Assembly (NCBI GenBank): GCA_946008205.1 | Contig: CAMGAZ010000112.1 | Coordinates: 1 to 5,509, forward strand | Direction of reading: 5' to 3' | DNA from: an uncultured Clostridium sp. | Lineage (GTDB): Bacteria > Bacillota > Clostridia > TANB77 > CAG-508 | Length of the DNA: 5,509 bases | In this document: positions 4,991 through 5,509 of the stretch, one piece after another | How the letters are laid out: each line of letters begins with the position of its first letter | How positions within the stretch are numbered: position 1 is the stretch's first letter | Position numbers and translations under genes: made by a program | The notes under the pieces: model-generated | Told to the model about the DNA's origin: nothing | The model's database searches: none | What the model saw: the letters and a program-made list of their open reading frames with translations, nothing else

Positions 4991-5509
4991 ATGAGTTTAC
5001 AGATAATTTATGGTAGAAGTGGAACAGGTAAGACTAGTTACATATTTCAAGAGATAAGTAAGAATATAAATAATGGAAGAAAAAAGTATATAATAACTCC
5101 AGAACAGTTTTCTTTTACTGCTGAGAAGGAACTTTTAAAAAGCTTAGAGGCTCAAGGCTCTGCAGTAATTAATGCTGAAGTTTTGACATTTGCAAGAATG
5201 GCACACAGAGTGTCTGTTGAAGTCGGTGGAAGTAATAAAACTGTTCTTTCAAACTGTGGTAAGGCTATGCTTATATATAGCATATTGGCAAATAAAAAAA
5301 ATAATTTGAAATTTTTAGGAAAATCAGATAGCAATATTGATATGATTATGACTCAAATTACAGAACTAAAAAAGCATGGAGTAACACTAGAAAACTTAAG
5401 AAATTTGATAGAAGAAGTTGGACAAACAGATACATATTTAGAAACAAAGCTAGATGATATATATACTGTGTATAGCAAATTTCAAGAAAGAATAACCAAT
5501 AACTACATC
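4991..5509 (+). CDS. addB: AddB, subunit of the AddAB helicase-nuclease (5' part, 3' end beyond window)
   Basis: AddAB processes double-strand DNA ends for RecA-dependent recombination in Firmicutes, the role of RecBCD in E. coli; AddB supplies a nuclease domain and Chi recognition. The visible 173 codons stay open to the window edge, against a usual family length of well over 1,000 residues. The Walker A motif is at 8-15, GRSGTGKT, in the AddB-typical form following MSLQIIY. IITPEQFSF (34-42) is a strong family motif, and VLTFARMAHRV (64-74) matches the next conserved segment. The nuclease domain lies in the missing C terminus. Two in-frame starts exist: ATG 4991, giving the MSL start common in clostridial relatives, and ATG 4985, better spaced (five bases) from AGGA (4976-4979). 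I chose 4991 by family resemblance; the other adds two residues. The addA gene would be expected just downstream. Confidence 0.92.
   Translation, partial: MSLQIIYGRSGTGKTSYIFQEISKNINNGRKKYIITPEQFSFTAEKELLKSLEAQGSAVINAEVLTFARMAHRVSVEVGGSNKTVLSNCGKAMLIYSILANKKNNLKFLGKSDSNIDMIMTQITELKKHGVTLENLRNLIEEVGQTDTYLETKLDDIYTVYSKFQERITNNYI

Overview
The window is a low-GC, AT-rich bacterial chromosomal segment. Gene content, strong AGGAGG-type ribosome binding sites and AT-biased codon use point to a member of the Clostridia (Firmicutes); I cannot name the genus. There are seven protein genes. The first (minus strand) and the last (plus strand) run off the window edges. All genes look intact where visible, and I see no insertion sequence, CRISPR array, tRNA or rRNA.

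Layout. (1) 1-527, minus: 5' part of a stand-alone HD-GYP phosphohydrolase, the type of enzyme that degrades cyclic di-GMP. (2) 528-780: a divergent control region holding two adjacent dyads (594-620 and 621-636) that lie on the likely HD-GYP promoter, plus a strong promoter for the next gene. (3) 781-1023: acyl carrier protein acpP, closed by an intrinsic terminator (1038-1064). (4) 1078-2881: a new promoter driving rnc (RNase III) and a radical SAM protein of the Elp3-like type without the acetyltransferase domain. (5) 2889-2931: a 14-bp hairpin that buries the ribosome binding site of a YitT-family membrane protein (2933-3841). (6) 3855-4787: a likely promoter, then an Ogg1-type 8-oxoguanine DNA glycosylase. 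(7) 4799-4954: a 156-nt gene-free element folding into a very long stem enclosing two hairpins. (8) 4991-5509: start of addB, a subunit of the AddAB recombination nuclease.

How the parts relate. acpP and rnc are neighbours in many Firmicutes, but here a terminator and a separate promoter uncouple them. rnc and the radical SAM gene form a tight pair, both plausibly acting on RNA. The smc-ftsY genes that commonly follow rnc in Firmicutes are not next here. The last two genes are both DNA-repair functions: base excision of oxidised guanine, and processing of double-strand breaks.

The most interesting non-coding object is the 4799-4954 element. All of its non-Watson-Crick differences in the long stem are G-U pairs when read on the plus strand, which suggests a structured RNA transcribed with ogg and addB, or a small mobile palindromic repeat. 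The second is the pair of dyads on the HD-GYP promoter, one of which (TTGAACGAACGTTCAA) looks like a TetR-family operator.
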